Positions 10,846 through 23,059 of a stretch of 64,000 nucleotides of DNA are shown here, piece by piece (positions within the stretch are counted from its first letter, which is position 1; every line of letters starts with the position of its first letter). The notes below the pieces were generated by a model that saw only the letters and a program-made list of their open reading frames with translations, ran no database searches and was not told the origin of the DNA. The stretch comes from Telopea speciosissima (lineage: Eukaryota; Streptophyta; Magnoliopsida; Proteales; Proteaceae). The position numbers and the translations under genes were made by a program. The stretch spans positions 23,042,698 through 23,106,697 of the forward strand of contig NC_057919.1 in the NCBI RefSeq assembly GCF_018873765.1. Reading direction: 5' to 3'.

Positions 10846-13402
10846 AGAAACTTAACCCCGGGGGGGGGGGAAAGAGGGAGGAAAGCGTAACCTGTATTGA
10901 TCGCTAATTCACTGGTCAAAACAAGATTTTATCTATGTAGCAAACACAGCTAATTGATTAATGATCACTCTGATAGAAATATTATGAATTAGATAATCAT
11001 GTCAAATTTAGGTCTAGAAATTTATCAAGTTTCAAGCACCAATGGGGTGGTATTGAATGTTAGAGTTTAATCCATAACCATATTAAGGAAAAAGATATTT
11101 TGCAAATTGTCTCAAAAATAGGGGTTTCTGAAAGTTAGAATCTAGGTTAGAACCATGAGGTAAAAAAATGTGAATTCTAATTCATTGGATGCAACAGGGG
11201 AAATCCTGGTCTGGTAATTAGATTAGTGGCCAATCGAATATGTCTTCTCCTTGTTTCTTCAATGGTCCAAATGTTTCAAACTAACAGGACTCGATAAACT
11301 AAGTACTTCAACAGAAATGGCTTTAGCTCATGAACCCACTCACGAAAGACTAACTCAATGTCACTCCTCATCCTATCTTGAGGCTCATGCCAAGCTTCGT
11401 CAAATCCCTAATATGAATATGAGCTAGCTCACTCATATGACAAAATTGAGATACGCAATTGAGATTGCTGGACCAATGCTAGCGGGATGTGAGCTTACCT
11501 CTGCCCTTCACCTCCTGTGCTTGAAAGGGACCTACAGCTCCAGGAAAAAAAAAAAACTGCTATTTGTGTATTTGGATTGACCTATCGTACATTGAGAAGA
11601 CCCTGTAACTCACGTATAAGCATGAAAAGAGGCCTTTCAAAATGGAAAACACAGCTGGATGGGCTTTTACTGCCTGTGAGCGGTGGAGATGGACTCAGAA
11701 AGTACAGGCAGAGCAGGAAGGGATGGGAGTGCAAAAAAAATGTTGCAATAGCCCTCGAACTGATGAACAACATTGTCCACAGAATTTGAGACTTAAAGAA
11801 GCTGCTCTGTGGAAGCCATAAACCAGCCCCTATTCTTATTGAACACAGAAATCAAGCAGGAGCTATCTTCCAATCTCAATAAAGATTATTCTTCCAGATG
11901 AAACACAGGGCATTATGGGTTTGGCAGATCATTAGACATCTTGCGATAAAACCAACATGGTCTCTGCTGGTTTAATTTTCTTTACAGAACTAAGGTGGAG
12001 CCTGACTCCCTTGTTTTAGTTTACATGTCCTCGGGTTGTAAGATAAGACATTTGGCCCATGCAGCAATAACTGACACAAGGACAGATAATTCGGCATTCT
12101 AAAGTTATAAATATGGGGAATTACCCAGATTGGTCACATGTCAAATTTGTAAGCCCATCTCAACTTATTCCCACCATTGTATGGAATTTTCCCCATCCCC
12201 CCCTTTTTTTCATTATAGTCAAACAAAATTTACCTTTTCAAACAATCCCCTTTTTTTTTTTTTGGTATGCTTTTTAAACAATTCCTAAAGCACCTTTCTG
12301 TTATAGTGCTTTACCCAATCAGGAATTCAAATCCTCTACATAAGTCCCCCAGCATCAACCAACCACTACTGGGGCTGCAAGCCCCATTACTTATTGCCTT
12401 TACACCCTTGACTTAATTAGTCAACAGAGCACAGATGACTTGGATGATTAGATTCCAAACTGGGCATTTCTTGGGTTTTACTCTGCTGATTGTAGGGAAC
12501 TGATTCAAACCCAGAGGCAGCTTTAGTAATGGTGCAGACAGTCAGGAATCCGCATCTTTTAAATCAAGCTTCAAGCCTCAATCAATATAAGGGCTCCATG
12601 ACCAGTTTGACTAGGGTTTTATAACGACCTAAATTATTTGAAAATTTTAGATTGACCCACAAAAAATCAGATCCTGGACTAGCAGGCAAGTTGGAGCTTC
12701 CTTAAGATTTTGAGGGCTTCATAGAATTCAGGTTTAAAATGATTTGGGATCTAAATGCGATCCCCTTTTACCTCTTTCAAAAATGGAAATTGCTTACACA
12801 TAGTAAGCACAGAAAACCTAAGAGGTTACAGAAATAACACTAAAAACAGAAAAGTAAAACAGAGAACAGGGGAAACTCATCAATCAGACATGGAAACCCC
12901 CCATAAAACCCAAAAGGAGAAACACCAATCACGGAAAACATAATTGAATTCAAAGCCACACAAAAGCAAAAACACCCAGTGAAAAAACAAAAAACCCAGA
13001 TCAGTTGAACCTGCAACAAACTTAATAGTAAAACACGAATCCTACAATCAAATCAGAATCATTAATCAAGCAATCAAACGGGGAAGGGGGGGAAAGGAAT
13101 TAATTCACGAAACATAATTTAGAAAAGTAATAGAAAAAGGATAGGGTAGTCGAAACGTTAACCAGAGGGTTCTTCTCTAAGTGTTCATCCCACTCCTCTT
13201 GGCTGTCGCAGCTGACTAGCACTTCTTCTCCCATCTTGCTTTTTGATCTCAGGCGACGATGATTCAGGAAAATGTCTCCTTCCTTTCGTTGTACTTCTGT
13301 AAGTTAAAGACGAGCAAACGTTCGATTCACACACCCTTGTATCCTAGGGTTACGAGAATACTTCGACATCGAAGAAGAAATTTGCCCGAGCGAAGAAAGC
13401 GT
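10846..13402. other. Intergenic stretch, no gene recognised
   Basis: A poly-G run lies at about 10858-10870 and a poly-T stretch near 12250. An open frame at 11517-11789 (90 codons) has no recognisable motif. The end of the stretch (13190-13400) looks like ordinary single-copy DNA into which the next MULE inserted. The 26-bp phrase around 13326 (CACACCCTTGTATCCTAGGG) recurs near 15058. Confidence 0.4.
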
Positions 13403-13884
13403 TTTTATATAGGGAAAATTACATATCTCTCTCCTGTACTTTGTCTTAATTACACGTTCTTTCCCTTGGTTTTCCCACCTTACATTTTGACCTCTTATAA
13501 CTAACGGTGTTAGTTTGTTGTAAGTTAATAATTTGAAAAGACAATATTGACTTGTTTTAGAATTACAATGATACCCTTCTTATCATCTTCAACCTTAAAA
13601 CACTCATTTCTTTTCTCGTCCACAGTCGCCGTCGCCGCCACCACCACCATAGCCGCTGCTTCCTCCTCCACCGCCACCACTGCCGCTGCCGCCTCCTCAT
13701 CCTCGGACTCTTATTCCCTAAAACTTTAAATTCACGCATTGCAAAGACTGAATAGTAGATGGGTTCATCATCAATGCTTTCATTACCGCATGAAGAGCAC
13801 AGCAGAATGTGTTGATTTCAATCTTCCAGTGCTGCTGCTCTGCTTCAACATGCTAGAGCATCTCTTGTGGAATCACAGAACTCT

Positions 13885-14033
13885 TTAGGATCGATCAAAC
13901 CGAGCTTTCTCCTCTACGATCTTCACTCTGAGCTCAGCATCCCTCACTGGCCCCACCTGTGCAAGCATTCCAAAACGACCAAGAAGTTGTGGCCTATCAA
14001 ACTTCTCTTCTTCTTTTTCATTTCGATCTGTGT
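13885..14033 (-). pseudogene. Unidentified exon-like open frame inside the second MULE
   Basis: The minus-strand frame contains FDRPQLLGRFGMLAQVGPVR followed by DAELRVKIVEEKARF before a stop. The regular charged composition and lack of low complexity suggest a real protein segment, probably another captured exon, but I do not recognise the family. It is in the same orientation as the arabinogalactan-peptide piece upstream. Confidence 0.35.
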
Positions 14034-14265
14034 TCTTCCCTCATTTGATGAACACCAAATGAATCGAATGTGGATAACCTGTTCTTTCAAAGTTCCAACC
14101 CATCCAATGCTTCCCCCAATTGGAATGGGATAAAGTAGAATTAAACAAATCCAAAAACATACAGCCGTGTGCAATTAGGAGAGAGAGAGAGAGTAATTTA
14201 ACAAAGGATATAAGGAAGTAATGAGAAGTAGAAAAAGAAGAAAAACCATGGATTGGGCATACAAA

Positions 14266-14384
14266 CCATCGCTTGAAGGAGACATTGCAGGTGCAGGGCC
14301 CTGAGCATAAATGGCAGGTAAAACAAGAGCAAGGAGAGGAGTCACAACAGCCATTGTTGTAAAAGAAACTCTCAGCAACTCCAT
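14266..14384 (-). pseudogene. Captured first exon of an arabinogalactan (AG) peptide
   Basis: The frame opens MELLRVSFTTMAVVTPLLAL (a signal peptide) and then LPAIYAQGPAPAMSPSSDG. This matches the AG-peptide layout: signal peptide, a very short mature peptide with Ala-Pro/Ser-Pro sites for arabinogalactan attachment, then an 'SSDG' joint. Intact AG peptides continue into a hydrophobic tail that is replaced by a GPI anchor. Here the frame runs instead into hydrophobic intron-like sequence directly after a GT, so only the first exon seems to be present. A TC run lies just upstream of the ATG. The piece lies inside a MULE. Confidence 0.6.
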
Positions 14385-14943
14385 TCTCTCTCTCTCTCTC
14401 TCTCTCTCTCGCCTGCGTTAACAAGTCACAAATACAAGAATGGGGGCTGGCTGCCTTGAAACTTAAAACTTGAAACTGAATCCTATAATACAAGAATGGG
14501 GAAGGGCTTCTAATAATTATAAAAGAAACCGGTTTGGGAAGGAATCTGTTTTAGAACCCAGAAACAGTCTGGATGACAGCGATGGTCACTGTGAGCATGA
14601 ATACTCAGGCAATGGTAGGGGTATCGTTGCCGACGATTACAAGGTTCAGAGATTGAAGATGAAGTTGGGAGAGGAGAAAGTGCAAATTTTCCTTTCTTAT
14701 TTTGGTTTTTTTATCAAAAGGGTAAATGGGTAATCTCACAATGACCAAGGGTTAGTTTGGGTCCTATAAAAAATCTAACTACGTCACGTCAGCACTTAAC
14801 AAACCGATGCTAACAGCAAGGGAGGAATTAGTAATTTTTCGAACACTACAGGGAAATCGTATGTAAAGTGGGAAAACCAAGGGGAGGAACATGTAATTAG
14901 GGTAAAGTACAAGGGAGGGATATGTAATTTTCCCTTTTATATA

Positions 14944-15719
14944 TAATTCTTCTGAAAGAGACCGCCACTAGGTCGCGCAGCGACTGCGCCTTGACATAGA
15001 GGCGCCACCCAGTCACTGAAACTCCAGAAATAATCAGGGATGTGGTGGTCATTTCACACACCCTTGTATCCTAGGGTGCAAGGATGGTGTATCTGACACG
15101 ACCTGGTGAGGTCCTATCTCCCATAATTTTGATTCATTTCTTTAGTATTTATTTGCGTCTTCATTTGTCGACCAAATCTCGGACCTTTATCCCCCAAGGT
15201 TCAATGGCTAGTATGGTTATGCGGTTCCTCTCATAGGGAGGGGCTGAAATGACCATTCCACCCCTTGACCGAACACACTGCCTCGTACCGGGCAGGGAAA
15301 CCGTAGGTGATAGAAATGGTCCCTCGTTCATCTCCAACTTCAGGCAGAAGAAATTTCGTGTCCTCTCATTTTTTCACTCCTCGCAGGCTTGCAGCTCAGT
15401 GGCCAGGTTCACCATTTGGTTATCATGACCCAGCAGGTGATGGCAAGAAATTAATGAAAAAATAGAGGGCATGAAAGTTAGCTGTGAGTAGGCATGACAC
15501 CACCTTTTCTTAGTGTTATCCTTCACAAGTCCGAGAATGGATCGTCTACACCCATAGGTGAACGTACATCTCAGAGCCAATCACATTTTAATTTTGTTTT
15601 TATAAAAACCCCTCCTCCCTTTGTAAATGGCAAAAATAGGACAGGTGTTTGGCTCTTGCATGTAAGTTCACCTATTGATATGTGCAGTAAAACCAAATTC
15701 TCGAATCCATAAGAGGGTT
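14944..15719. repeat. MITE relic and unclassified DNA
   Basis: About 14965-15085 resembles the TIR element family at 26425-26600 and 27400-27570: it shares 'GGTCGCGC', 'GTGGTGGTCATTTC' and a following 'CCCTTGT'. Only one degraded copy is visible and its ends are unclear. From 15180 to 15719 I see no gene. Confidence 0.4.
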
Positions 15720-18475
15720 ATGAAAATTAACTGTAATAAACATTTTGTATATTTTCATGTATCTTTTTTCTTGCATTGAATTTTTTTTGTTTAGATATTG
15801 TCATGTTAGATGACACTCTTGTGTATTTGTACCCTTCGATGTAATGAGACATTTTCAACAAAAAAAAAATGTAAAGACATTGATATAGTTTTATTAAATG
15901 TTAGAGAAGACTCAGGCAATACGTCTTCAAGGTTTTCATTTTTATATTTCCTACTATTGTTTTTTTTATATTAACCTTCTCTTGTGAAGCTTCTATTAAT
16001 TATCATTGGTAGATAGCAAAGACAAATGAGCTTGATGCCCTTCACAAGACTCATACGTAGGATTTGATTGTTTTACCATTTGAGAAAACTGCAGTTGGAT
16101 ATAAGTGAGTGTACAAGATCAGGACTTGATCAGATGGTGTAATTAAGCGGTACAAAGCTTGTATAGTTGCAAAATGATACAATTAAGAATATGGTGTTGA
16201 CTATGAAGAAACTTTTGCCCCTGTTGCTCGATTGACTTTTGGCCAATCTCATTGTTGTGGCATATGTTTGCAAATGATCTCTTTTTTAGATGGAAGTGAA
16301 AATGTCTTCCTAAATGGTGACTATAAATAAATCAGCACCCATTAGGGTGTTACCTGAATGGGGATGGAAACATAGCGGCAGGATCTCGTACCGAAATGGT
16401 TACAAGTTTTACGAACTTGAACAATTTTCTACAATCTCTAGATATCTTGAAAGGCTTTCCACAAAGAACTCCACACAACAAATCCTTGGGAATAGATGGA
16501 ATCCCACAAAGAACACACTAGTTACTTGGTGAACAAGATTGAAAGTGAGAGAGAGATCTCAATGGTGCAAGAATGCAATTAGGTTTTGAAGTGACTTGAT
16601 TATATTTATATATAATCAGTCCTCACGTCCTTACAGTGTTCCATTCTAAATAGGACAAACAGAGGGAAGACACCCAAACAGGGAAGGCCACCTTCTTAAG
16701 TGACCAACCCAATTGGTCCAAATCGGCTGCCCCAAGGGTGGGTGCCAAACCCAAATCTGCCCAAGTTCGATTGACAATGACCTTCAGGAAGAGGTGTACA
16801 TGACCATCACTAGGATATCCTTATCGTCCTAATTAAGTGTGTAGTTTAAGGTGTATGTTGAAGTACTGTTCATGTGACACTGTTCACGTGAACAGTGATT
16901 TGGTTGATATGTGTATCTTCTATTTTCCTAGTCCTAGTTGGAGTCCTAGTTTCTAATTATGTCAAGTCCTAATTCTACTGTGAGTTGTTAGTCTTAGTTT
17001 CAATTTGAGTTGTTAGTTCTAGTTCTTTTCCTATTGTAACTTGGAATCCTATCATGATTAGGAATTCCTATTCTGATTAGGAGTTCCCCTTTCTATTGTA
17101 ATTTGAGATTATAAATACAAGCATTATGAGGGAGACTGAGTAGTTTAACAGTTCTCTCCTCTTCCTCATCTTCGTCTCTTTCTCTCTTCTTCCTCCATTC
17201 TCGGTTCTGGTTTTCTTCATCTATATTCTCTAACAGTGTACATTATATGTTCTTAAACAAGCTCTTCAAACCTGGTTTACTAAGTTCAATTCCACAATAT
17301 TTGAGTTTGGTTTCTCATCAAGCCGCATGATAATGTTCTTTTTATTTGTCGTACAACTTTAGAGACTATACTGCTTTATGTGGATAATATGCTTATTACA
17401 TGAGGTGATATTGCCGACATACAATCCTTAAAACTATTTCTCCATCAGCATTTTGAGATGGAAGATCTTAGTTTGTTACAATATTTTTTTGGCCTTGAAA
17501 TTTCCTTTGCCACTGATGGATATTTCTTGTCTCAAGCCAAGTATGTATCTGATCTATTGTCTCAAACACGAATCACCGATAACACAACAGTTAGAGTCCT
17601 CTTGAATTAAACACCAAGCTATGAGCAACTGATGGAGAACCTTTGGTTGACGCTACCCCCTACCGTCAGCTTGTTGGTAGTCTAGTTTACTTGACAATCA
17701 CTTGTCCTGACATCACTTATGTTTTCCATCTTATCAGTCAGTCCATAGTTATCCCTTAATCCACTCATTTTGTTATTGTTCTTCAGATTCTTCACTACTT
17801 CAAGGGCACTCTCCATGGCTTACTATACTCCTCCAGCTCTTCTCTTGAGTTGAGAACCTATTCTGATGTTGTCTGGGCAGGTGGTTTTATTGATGGACAT
17901 TCCGCAATAATCTACTATTTTTTTCTTGGTGATTCTCGTCTCTTAGGCATAGTAAGAAAAAAAGTGTTGTTGCTTATTCTAATACCGGAAGTTGAATATC
18001 GTGTTCTTTCTGATGCAATTTCTGAACTTATTGGCTACGTTAGCTTCTTCATGATATAAGTGTCACCTTCTTAACTCTGACCCTATATATTGTAACATGA
18101 AAAGTGCAGCTCAAATTGCTCACAATGATGTCTTTCACAAATTCACCAAGTATATTGAGATAGATTTTTATTTTGTTCGTCATGATTTGATTTGTGGTGT
18201 TCTCACTCTTCCTTTGTTCTGTCAGTGCATCAACCTGAAGACTTATTTACCAAAATACATCCTCTTGATTGTTTTCATTCATTGGTGTCCAAACTCGTTG
18301 ATTTTCTCCAATCCACCTTGAGTTTGAGGGCGTGTTAGCTGTAACATTGTGTAAAGATTCTATAAAATTTTCAAGTATCTTTCTTTCCTTGAATTGAGTT
18401 TCCTTATTTAGATATTGCCATGTTAGATGACACTCTTGTGTATATTTCCCCCTCAATCTAATGAAACATTGACAT
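15720..18475 (+). mobile_element. Ty1/copia LTR retrotransposon fossil, broken
   Basis: Two diverged LTRs lie near 15720-15890 and 18333-18475, sharing the phrase GTTAGATGACACTCTTGTGT. A purine-rich GAGGGCG tract precedes the right one. Between them are copia reverse-transcriptase-like and RNase-H-like segments (conserved 'EETFAPVARL'-type and 'LLYVDNM'-type wording), so the order is that of the copia family and the orientation is plus. The element is clearly broken, with many breaks and a shortened internal region; the strong difference between its LTRs points to great age. A younger solo LTR (16856-17235) and another unclassified piece (about 16320-16850) are inserted in it. Confidence 0.75.
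16856..17235 (+). mobile_element. Solo LTR (copia-like), nested
   Basis: A 380-bp sequence starts TGTTGAAGTACTG and ends TCTCTAACA, flanked by a perfect 5-bp duplication GTGTA (16851-16855 and 17236-17240). It contains a palindrome-rich stretch CTGTTCACGTGAACAGTG and a TATAAATA box. It sits inside the older copia fossil. A similar CTGTTCAC/GTGAACAG stretch occurs at 45390-45420 in another LTR-like insert. Confidence 0.8.
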
Positions 18476-20342
18476 AGTTTTACCAAAGTGAACAATGAAG
18501 ACCATCATGTCCGTCCTTCTTTGGACCTGTCTTCTAATATCTCACCTATTTCTTCACCTTCTGTTGTTGGAACCTCTTCCAATGAGCTTGCAGAGAGATT
18601 AGTTGCGGACTTCTTTACTAAACTTCCTATACTGACATTTTTAAAGATTATGAATTGCATAATTTAGTGAGGCTTTCATTAGCTTCAACTTCATTGGAGA
18701 TGTTAAATTAAATGATGTGATGATTCTCATTTTGTCTCACAGCCAGAGCCCCTTGACCACTGTAATTCCATTATGTGTTCCCCTTCTCTTAGGGAACCTT
18801 GCCTCTTAATTTTTCAAGGAAGAGAAAAGAGATTGACATAAGATTTTAATGTGAACAAGCTACCTGGTTTGCAACTCCCACACAAATAGGGGAAACAGTG
18901 CTCTGATAGGCTCACACTGCTAGTGAGAGTTGTTACAAATTGAAGTGAAGGCTATATATGTTGAGTCTGATATCAAACCCTGTGACCGGAAAAACATAGC
19001 CACTGAATTGAAGTCAGTATTGTATTCCAAAATTTGATTTCACCAAGAAGTTCTAAATTTGAAGCTATCTACAACTAAAATTACTTGACCAGCATCAAGA
19101 AACAATTAAATTCACTCTTTATTGATATTCCTTGGTCCCTATTGTATACATTGTTGATGTGTCATGCATGGAGTTCCCTAGAAAACACAAACATTCCCTA
19201 CAATATAGTACAATGATATAACTTGATCAATCAAACTACTAGATACACTGAAATATGAGCATCGATTTTACCAATTAACTTGGTAACAATTTCAGTTCAT
19301 AATGATTGATCTTTTTGAAAATAATAGTTCTAGTGAGAAGAGCCTTTGAGATTAAAAAAGAGAAAAACACATGAACCTAAATTTGCCAGAACAAAAATGC
19401 AAACAAAATATCCATGATAATGGCATACTGACAATGACAACTAAAAAACATCAATAGATCTGTTCCCATATATAAGAAACACAGAAAGAAGTGAAATCAA
19501 GTTTGGACACCAAAACAACCAAAAAGGGAAAGTTTTCTCCTACATAGAGGGATTTCATAACACATGAAATGATGAGAAGTAAAACGATCACAGAATCTGA
19601 ATCAACAGTCAAGCAATTGAAGTACAGGAATAGAGATAAGATACCAGTTACAAAATCATAAAATCCCCAGTATCAAATTAGTGCATGAAGTAATTACACA
19701 GTACAGGGAAGTATCTGACTCCGTAAGTTCACCTTTTATGGCAGTGAATTTTCTAGTCTTCTATAAGGAGGGGGGGTTGGAGTGCATGAAAGAAAATTAA
19801 AAGGCCACAGAAAATGGACAATGCATGCATAACTGGAGTATAAAATAATCGTTTGTCAAATAACAGAGCAATATAAAATGCTAATTTGCCAACTTAGTAT
19901 CGCGAATGCAAGGTCATTCGAAGGCTCTGAGGCTCTCTGATCTCTTGAAGATGGAAACATAGAAGAACAAGAATGAAGAGAAGACGCATTGGCGTTTTAA
20001 ACTCGTTTTGACTATGGGCAGGATTTCCATTGTTTTCTCTGATTTTCATGTTCTATTTTGAATGCCAAAAAATATGAAAATTAGTAGTCACCATACTGGA
20101 CTTATCATGACATTAACATAGACTTGGCTTATGAACTGTTAACATTACAACAGAAGGAGCTGAAATTGTTTAATCTGACAAAGATCACATTCTAAAATAT
20201 TCAATGTCTGTTTTTTTTACTTGTCACATGCACTGATGTGTTGACAAGGGGAAAGTCTGAATGCTCGATCCGAATGGAATACAAATTTAGACACAACCCG
20301 ACCCAAATAGATTAAAAAAAAAAAGACACAAGAAAATTCAAT
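18476..20342. other. Intergenic stretch, no gene recognised
   Basis: At about 18500-18720 a short segment reads like the end of a copia polyprotein ('LADFFTK'-type wording) and may be a further fossil scrap. The rest to 20342 is AT-rich without recognisable genes. The stretch GCATTGGCGTTTTAAACTCG near 19987 has no match that I know. Confidence 0.35.
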
Positions 20343-20414
20343 GGGTTTTGATGGATTCGAACCATCATCTCTTGGGGAATCCCCAAGTGCTCTACCTATT
20401 TGAGCTAAAGACTC
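20343..20414 (-). tRNA. tRNA-like sequence (probable pseudogene), same family as 3298-3375
   Basis: The minus strand gives a 72-nt cloverleaf: D arm GCTC/GAGC, anticodon stem CTTGG/CCAAG with 7-nt loop GGATTCC, and T arm GATGG-TTCGAAT-CCATC with a perfect B box GGTTCGAATCC. The acceptor GAGTCTT/AAAACCC has two mismatches, and the base before the anticodon position is G instead of the universal U, so a working tRNA is unlikely. It shares CTTTAGCTCAAAT and GGTAGAGCACTTGG with the copy at 3298. Confidence 0.55.
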
Positions 20415-22999
20415 ACATAGAAAAGCAAATGAGTGCAGTTTTGATTGAATAAGAACAACATAATTTATATGGTCTTGTCTATCTGAATGGTCCTTAAGCC
20501 TTTTTTATAGAAAAGGCTGTAAAGATGAACATATGACCAGTCATAATAATAATCTGTCACTAATATGGTTTCCATATACTATTGCTCAGATTAAAATTGC
20601 AGCAAGAAATGGGTAATTCCCGAGCTGTGGTATTAAGATAGTCCTAAGGTATTTTCATATCCTAAGGATGTTAGCCTATAATCGTGGTTTTATTTAAAAA
20701 AATTGAATCTCTTCTCACACAAAACCTTACCAGCCCTTAAAAGCCCTGATGTCATGAATACTTAATTCCTCACAAGAACTTACAGCATTCTTGGTCCTCC
20801 GGAAATCTTAGAAGTAAAGAAATTCTCCTACTAGCAGAAATTTATAGTAACAAATAGACTAATAGACAAAGACAAAGCACAAGTGATAAGATTAGAGTTA
20901 GCTTTCATTATTAACCATGATAAAAGATAAAAAAGTTGAATCATCAGAAAATATATCAATTAGATGCATAGAATTCAGAAGCATAACCTTCACCAAAAAA
21001 AAAAAAATTCAGAAGCATAACACCTCTGGGAAAACTGTGACCAATGCTATAAGCTGTTTAGGCACTCCATCAAATGCAGTCTTCAATCAGTCAAGAATCT
21101 ACACCATAACATTAAATGAACAGAAAACAGCTTAGCAGTGAGCAGATATTAAAGAAATCATCGAAGGGGAAAAAAAGGAATCTATGTTACCAATTGGGCA
21201 GATCATAAAGAGAGCCTACAGAACCAGTTCCCTCAGCATACATGCAGTGTGGAACTCACACTTGATGGTATCGCCAAGAAGATCCCCATATAAAAGTTGA
21301 CCTCTTTGGATGGCAACAGGTGTTCATTCTAAGACATCGATATGGACAAGGTCAACATGGAATGGATGGTTACTACAACTAAACAGTACCAATTTGCAGC
21401 AGGAGATATTCCATGTGAAACCCACAAAGTGATTACAACTTTCACATGTTCGGCATTTGACACCAGTATGCCCATGGTAGAACATCCATATGGTACATGA
21501 TGAAGGTAGATTTTCTCCAACTTGAAGTCTGTCAACTGCATCTCTCAAGAACTTACACTAATGCAACAGTTCTTGCCAAATGCATGCTATTTGGAACTAG
21601 CAACCTCATCCATTTAGGAAATGGTTTCTGCCTCACAGAGCTGCAACAACTGCATGAAAGCGAAATGGAGTTGACCAATTCAGTTGAGTTTTTTCATAGA
21701 GGTTCCACCAAATACAAAATGTAAGTGGTTCATACATGTGCTTGATGTGCAGCTACTAAATGTTAAGGGAAAGATGACTTGCAATTGACAGGATTTTAGA
21801 CTCCAGCCTAGATACAGCAGCCATGATAGTAGAAGACTCCAAGGAATGTGGGATGTGTTCAAGACATCTCGGGCCAGAAACAGAATGCCACCATTTTTAC
21901 ATAATTCCTAGAATAGCAATAAAGCTGGATATTTCAGCAAATGAGACACAAAAAAATCAAGAAATATTAACATAAGAAAAATCTAAGGTACCCATCTAAC
22001 TATCTATAAAAATGTCTACCACTGCATTCAGAAGAGGGTGGGGGTGGGTTGTTCTCAACCAAGTCTACACAGGAACTCCCTCAATTCAACAGTCCCAAGT
22101 TTCTGCATATTTTTCCTTGGTGGCTGACCATGACTATTGTGTCCAATCAGGCCATCAAGCCTGATCAATTTTAGCCAAAATGGCTTGCACTTAGGTGCCA
22201 TCAAATGCTGAAGACTACCTAGCCCCCAAATATCAACCAGCTACACTGGTGCTAATACTGGCTTAGATTTCCCAGTGTCTCACTATACGCTGGTAGTGAC
22301 AATCATACAGAAGGGCTAATCGAAAATTTTTTCTCCGGATTATTAACTTGTTCTCAAACTTAAGTATGAGGCCCTTAAATGGAAAACCTTATTCCTTAGT
22401 AGGCGCTCTTGGAACAACTTTTGTTGGCACAACAACTGAAGAAACTGTATTGAAGACTCACATTGATGGCAAAATATAGTGCAATGTTCGTTCAGCATCT
22501 GAAAGACTAGATTTCTTGCAGGAAAAATCAGCATTCAATCATGAGGGTTTGATGTGGAAGAACTTAAATGTCCATACAAACAGCACTGGAAGCTACACCT
22601 ATAAACGCATCAACCTGTCACAGAAAGGTCAAGGATCCAAATGAAGATGTAAGCATAAAATGTTAAACCACCCATCCCCTAACAAAAATCAGTGGCCGAT
22701 AATAAAAGCAAGCCTGAATTTCAATGGATGAGAGAATCAGAACATTAGAATATACAAGCCTGCATAAAGAATCTATGGATAACTCCTGGCATTACCAGAA
22801 AATAAGGTTTCCCTGGATGACCCAGTGAGAGTCTCAGAGATAAAATTTGTAAAATCAAATCCAAAGATAGACACTAGTTTTGATGTTCCAGGAAAATGGA
22901 TGTCTTGTTTCAAATTATGAGTTGATTCAAACCACATAGCTTAGAGCACAGATATAAATCAGTTCTTTCGTGGCATTCTTTCAATGGAGCTCAGGTGAG
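20415..22999. other. Intergenic or intronic stretch, no gene recognised
   Basis: AT-rich. Several short open frames occur on both strands (for example 21324-21548 and 21497-21724), overlapping each other and without motifs. If the candidate exons at 23-24 kb belong to a real minus-strand gene, this stretch could hold its later exons, but I could not identify any. Confidence 0.35.
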
Positions 23000-23059
23000 T
23001 CCTCCACAAACTTCTAAAATCAAAGAGGAATACTAGCAAATGATAAGAAGCAAGTGGAA

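Larger units (their letters stand above)
13412..14934. mobile_element. MULE-type element carrying an arabinogalactan-peptide exon (Pack-MULE candidate)
   Basis: Terminal inverted repeats begin GGGAAAATTACATATCTCTC on the left, and the right end reads as the mirror image for about 75 bp. The flanks carry the perfect 9-bp duplication TTTTATATA (13403-13411 and 14935-14943). Just inside the left repeat is a TAACGGTGTTAG motif, also echoed in the third MULE. There is no transposase. On the minus strand the interior holds an arabinogalactan-peptide first exon (14266-14384) and a second exon-like open frame (13885-14033). Confidence 0.85.
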
